A DNA stretch of 35,047 nucleotides from Oceanobacillus indicireducens. GTDB lineage: Bacteria > Bacillota > Bacilli > Bacillales > Amphibacillaceae. The translations under genes and the position numbers were made by a program. The stretch covers positions 7,201 through 42,247 of the forward strand of contig NZ_BMOS01000029.1 in NCBI RefSeq assembly GCF_014647195.1, written 5' to 3'. Below the pieces are notes generated by a model. It searched no databases. It worked only from the letters and a program-made list of their open reading frames with translations, and had not been told where the DNA came from. Positions within the stretch are counted from its first letter, which is position 1; every line of letters starts with the position of its first letter. Positions 33,113 to 35,047 of the stretch are shown here, piece by piece.

Positions 33113-33727
33113 ATGGAAATGTTAACGAATTGGATTACACAAATTATTATCTTTATATTGGTAGCAACGATTATTGATTTACTCATCCCTAATTTATCAA
33201 TGGGAAAATATATCAAACTTGTCTTAGGTCTCATTTTAATTCTCATTTTACTATCACCGATATTTTCCTTGTTTAATTTGGACTTCGAGCAAGCTGTTGC
33301 TGATACGTACCGAAGCATTTTTGATACAGGAGGTGAAATGGAGGAAGTTCAAGATTCCATTGAATTGCAAAAAAGTGAAATAGAATCGACTCATGATGCA
33401 TATATTTTAGAAGAAATGGCTGTCCAACTCACATCCCTTACAGACGAAGCATTACAGACAGAATACGATGCCCGCATAACAGACATTAGCTTTGTCTTTG
33501 CAGATGAAGCAGAGAAAACGTATGAAGGACTAGATGAAGTAATTGTCTATCTGGAAAAATCGACGGCTAGGGAGGGACAAATAAAACCAGTCGAGAAAAT
33601 AGTAATCAATGCGGAAGAAGACCAAGAACTGGAAGAAGCGGATGAACCTATTGTCGAACTACTGAGGGATCGCTGGGAGCTGCAAGATAAAAAAATTACT
33701 GTTTACTGGGAAGGGGGGGCATCTTGA
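33113..33727 (+). CDS. spoIIIAF: Stage III sporulation protein SpoIIIAF
   Basis: A 204-residue protein with two N-terminal membrane helices (ITQIIIFILVATIIDLLIP and YIKLVLGLILILILLSPIF) and a soluble ring-building-like domain in the intermembrane space. ATG 33113 is chosen because AAGGTAGTG lies eight bases upstream; GTG 33104 is part of that site. The end overlaps the start of spoIIIAG by four bases. Confidence 0.92.
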   Translation: MEMLTNWITQIIIFILVATIIDLLIPNLSMGKYIKLVLGLILILILLSPIFSLFNLDFEQAVADTYRSIFDTGGEMEEVQDSIELQKSEIESTHDAYILEEMAVQLTSLTDEALQTEYDARITDISFVFADEAEKTYEGLDEVIVYLEKSTAREGQIKPVEKIVINAEEDQELEEADEPIVELLRDRWELQDKKITVYWEGGAS

Positions 33728-34344
33728 AACGACTTATTGATAAAATATTTTCCGCAGAGTCAGGACAGAAAAAGCCACTACGGCCAAAATACTTTATTAT
33801 TCTTGGTTTAGTCGGTGTGCTGCTGCTGCTCATCAGTAATTTATTCCAAAAAGACGACCCGGAAGAAACAGAATTTCATTACGAACCTGAAATAACAGAA
33901 CAGCAAGCAGAGTCGGGGGAAACATCATCGGAGGCAGTAGCAGATATGGAACAACTTGCAAATGGGTACCAACAAGATTTAGAAACAATGCTTAATAAGA
34001 TTCAAGGAGTTTCTGAAGCAGAAGTGATGGTTAATCTCGATTCCTCCGATGTCAAAGTGTACGAGCGTAACTTAATATCAGGAACGCAAACGACTAATGA
34101 GGAAGACCAAAGTGGTGGTACAAGACAAGTAGAGGATCATACAGAAGATACGCAAGTCGTTTTAGTACGTCAAGGAGATACGGAAAAGCCGCTCCTTGTT
34201 CAAACGAAACGGCCGGAAGTAAGAGGAGTATTTGTTGTAGCAAAGGGTGCAGAACAACCGAGTGTAAAAAGTTGGATCATCGAAGCAATTTCCAGTGTCC
34301 TGGATGTTCCTTCCCATCGAATTTCTGTTATGCCTAAAGATTAA
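33724..34344 (+). CDS. spoIIIAG: Stage III sporulation protein SpoIIIAG
   Basis: A 206-residue bitopic protein whose homologue forms a large ring (about 30 subunits) in the outer forespore membrane of the channel. One membrane helix (YFIILGLVGVLLLLISNLF) precedes an acidic linker and a ring-building domain (LETMLNKIQGVSEAEVMVNL). The TTG start is supported by GGGGGGG six bases before and by overlap with the spoIIIAF stop (TTGA). Confidence 0.93.
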   Translation: MKRLIDKIFSAESGQKKPLRPKYFIILGLVGVLLLLISNLFQKDDPEETEFHYEPEITEQQAESGETSSEAVADMEQLANGYQQDLETMLNKIQGVSEAEVMVNLDSSDVKVYERNLISGTQTTNEEDQSGGTRQVEDHTEDTQVVLVRQGDTEKPLLVQTKRPEVRGVFVVAKGAEQPSVKSWIIEAISSVLDVPSHRISVMPKD

Positions 34345-34355
34345 GGAGGAGAATG

Positions 34356-34904
34356 ATGTTAAAAAAACAGACGGTTTGGTTGTTGACGATGTTAAGTTTA
34401 TTAATTGTGTTGAGTGTGTATTATATTATGTCGCCGAATGAAGGTGACCTAGCCTTTATTAATCAAGAAGATGAATTAAAAGAAGACGTAGCTGAAACAG
34501 ATTCCACTTCAGAAGAATTGGCTGAAGCAGAGGTTACCGATATTACAAATGTTGCTGAGGATGAATTATTTACAACGATTCGTATGAAGGTGCAAGATGA
34601 CCGGAGCAGGGAAAGATCCCGCCTTGAGTCGATCGTAGCTTCTGGTTCAGCAAGTATCGAAGAAAAAAATAATGCATTAGAAGGAATTGATGAAATAGAG
34701 ACAGTGGAGATGAAGGAAGAAATTCTCGAGGAATCAATACTTGCTGAAGCCGGATATGAAGATGTGTTAGTGAGAAACACTGCTGGCGAAAAGGTTCATG
34801 TACATGTCCGAGCAGATGAATTATCCGATGAAGAAGCCTTGCGGATCATGCAAATGGTAAGAGACGAATTCGACCGTGATATTCCAGTCGAAGTCAATTA
34901 CTAA
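34356..34904 (+). CDS. spoIIIAH: Stage III sporulation protein SpoIIIAH
   Basis: A 182-residue mother-cell membrane protein whose external EscJ/PrgK-like domain binds SpoIIQ from the forespore across the intermembrane space. The helix KKQTVWLLTMLSLLIVLSVY is followed by YIMSP, as in B. subtilis. The ring-building domain is near 85-182. It is shorter than the B. subtilis protein (218) mainly in the linker. ATG 34356 is chosen over ATG 34353 because GGAGG is six bases away. It ends the operon. Confidence 0.93.
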   Translation: MLKKQTVWLLTMLSLLIVLSVYYIMSPNEGDLAFINQEDELKEDVAETDSTSEELAEAEVTDITNVAEDELFTTIRMKVQDDRSRERSRLESIVASGSASIEEKNNALEGIDEIETVEMKEEILEESILAEAGYEDVLVRNTAGEKVHVHVRADELSDEEALRIMQMVRDEFDRDIPVEVNY

Positions 34905-34934
34905 TCATTCCCAAAACCAAAAACGACCCACCCA

Positions 34935-34962
34935 ATCCAGACGCCCCAACGTCTGGATTTCT
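34935..34962 (+). terminator. Terminator of the spoIIIA operon
   Basis: ATCCAGACG (34935-34943) and CGTCTGGAT (34950-34958) form a perfect stem with loop CCCCAA. Only TTCTT follows, so the T-run is weak. The remaining 85 bases to the window end contain no clear feature. Confidence 0.65.
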
Positions 34963-35047
34963 TGCTGTATCCCTAACAACCAACAGGAACTTACCAAACA
35001 CTTTCATTCAGCGTAAGTGTCTGGTTCGTTCACTAATTATGGCGTTC

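Noticed and set aside
1-35047. CRISPR arrays, tRNA or rRNA genes, or an intact transposase
   Set aside because: No evenly spaced direct repeats, no tRNA-like cloverleaf with CCA-compatible ends, no rRNA sequence and no transposase motifs were seen on reading.

Overview
The window comes from the chromosome of a low-GC, endospore-forming Firmicute of the Bacillaceae type. The evidence is a complete spoIIIA operon with a sigma-E promoter, a complete comG competence operon, GTG/TTG starts behind strong Shine-Dalgarno sites, and a gene order that follows the Bacillus subtilis yqgP-to-spoIIIAH segment. The genus cannot be fixed from the sequence; an Oceanobacillus/Virgibacillus-like relative would fit.

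Layout. 1-330: large palindromic intergenic repeat. 331-3419: gluP (rhomboid protease), yqgQ, glcK. 3480-5558: LTA-synthase-like gene (yqgS) behind an ECF-type promoter, closed by a strong terminator. 5560-5883: an internally deleted group II intron (class C type) directly after that terminator. 5903-7160: yqgW (DUF2759, minus), yqgX (metallo-beta-lactamase fold), yqgY (DUF2626, minus). 7237-7935: SufR-like regulator with four cysteines. 8185-12036: comGG to comGA on the minus strand. 12163-14781: yqzE, then yqhG and yqhH (SNF2 helicase) on the minus strand. 14924-19151: tandem glycine riboswitch, terminator and gcvT-gcvPA-gcvPB. 19216-19587: rhodanese yqhL.

19769-24983 is the least conserved part. 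It holds the B12-dependent ribonucleotide reductase nrdJ behind a promoter with a pair of NrdR boxes. The gene is split by an ORF-less group I intron (20714-21035). It is followed by an IS200/IS605-like mini-element, a frameshifted MFS efflux gene with a leader peptide and alternative hairpins, and a decayed small reading frame. The backbone then resumes: mntR, yqhO (patatin), yqhP (minus), yqhR, yqhT (peptidase), efp, and spoIIIAA-AH to the end.

Three related structured elements of 107-162 bp (22903-23058, 26977-27083, 29546-29707) look like palindrome-associated mini-elements of the IS200/IS605 group. No transposase or tnpB gene lies in the window. The most striking observations are the nrdJ group I intron, whose exact splice sites and P1/P4/P7 pairings can be read, and the NrdR box pair at its promoter. 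Next come the group IIC intron relic behind a terminator, the possible translation attenuator of the MFS gene, and the three mini-elements.
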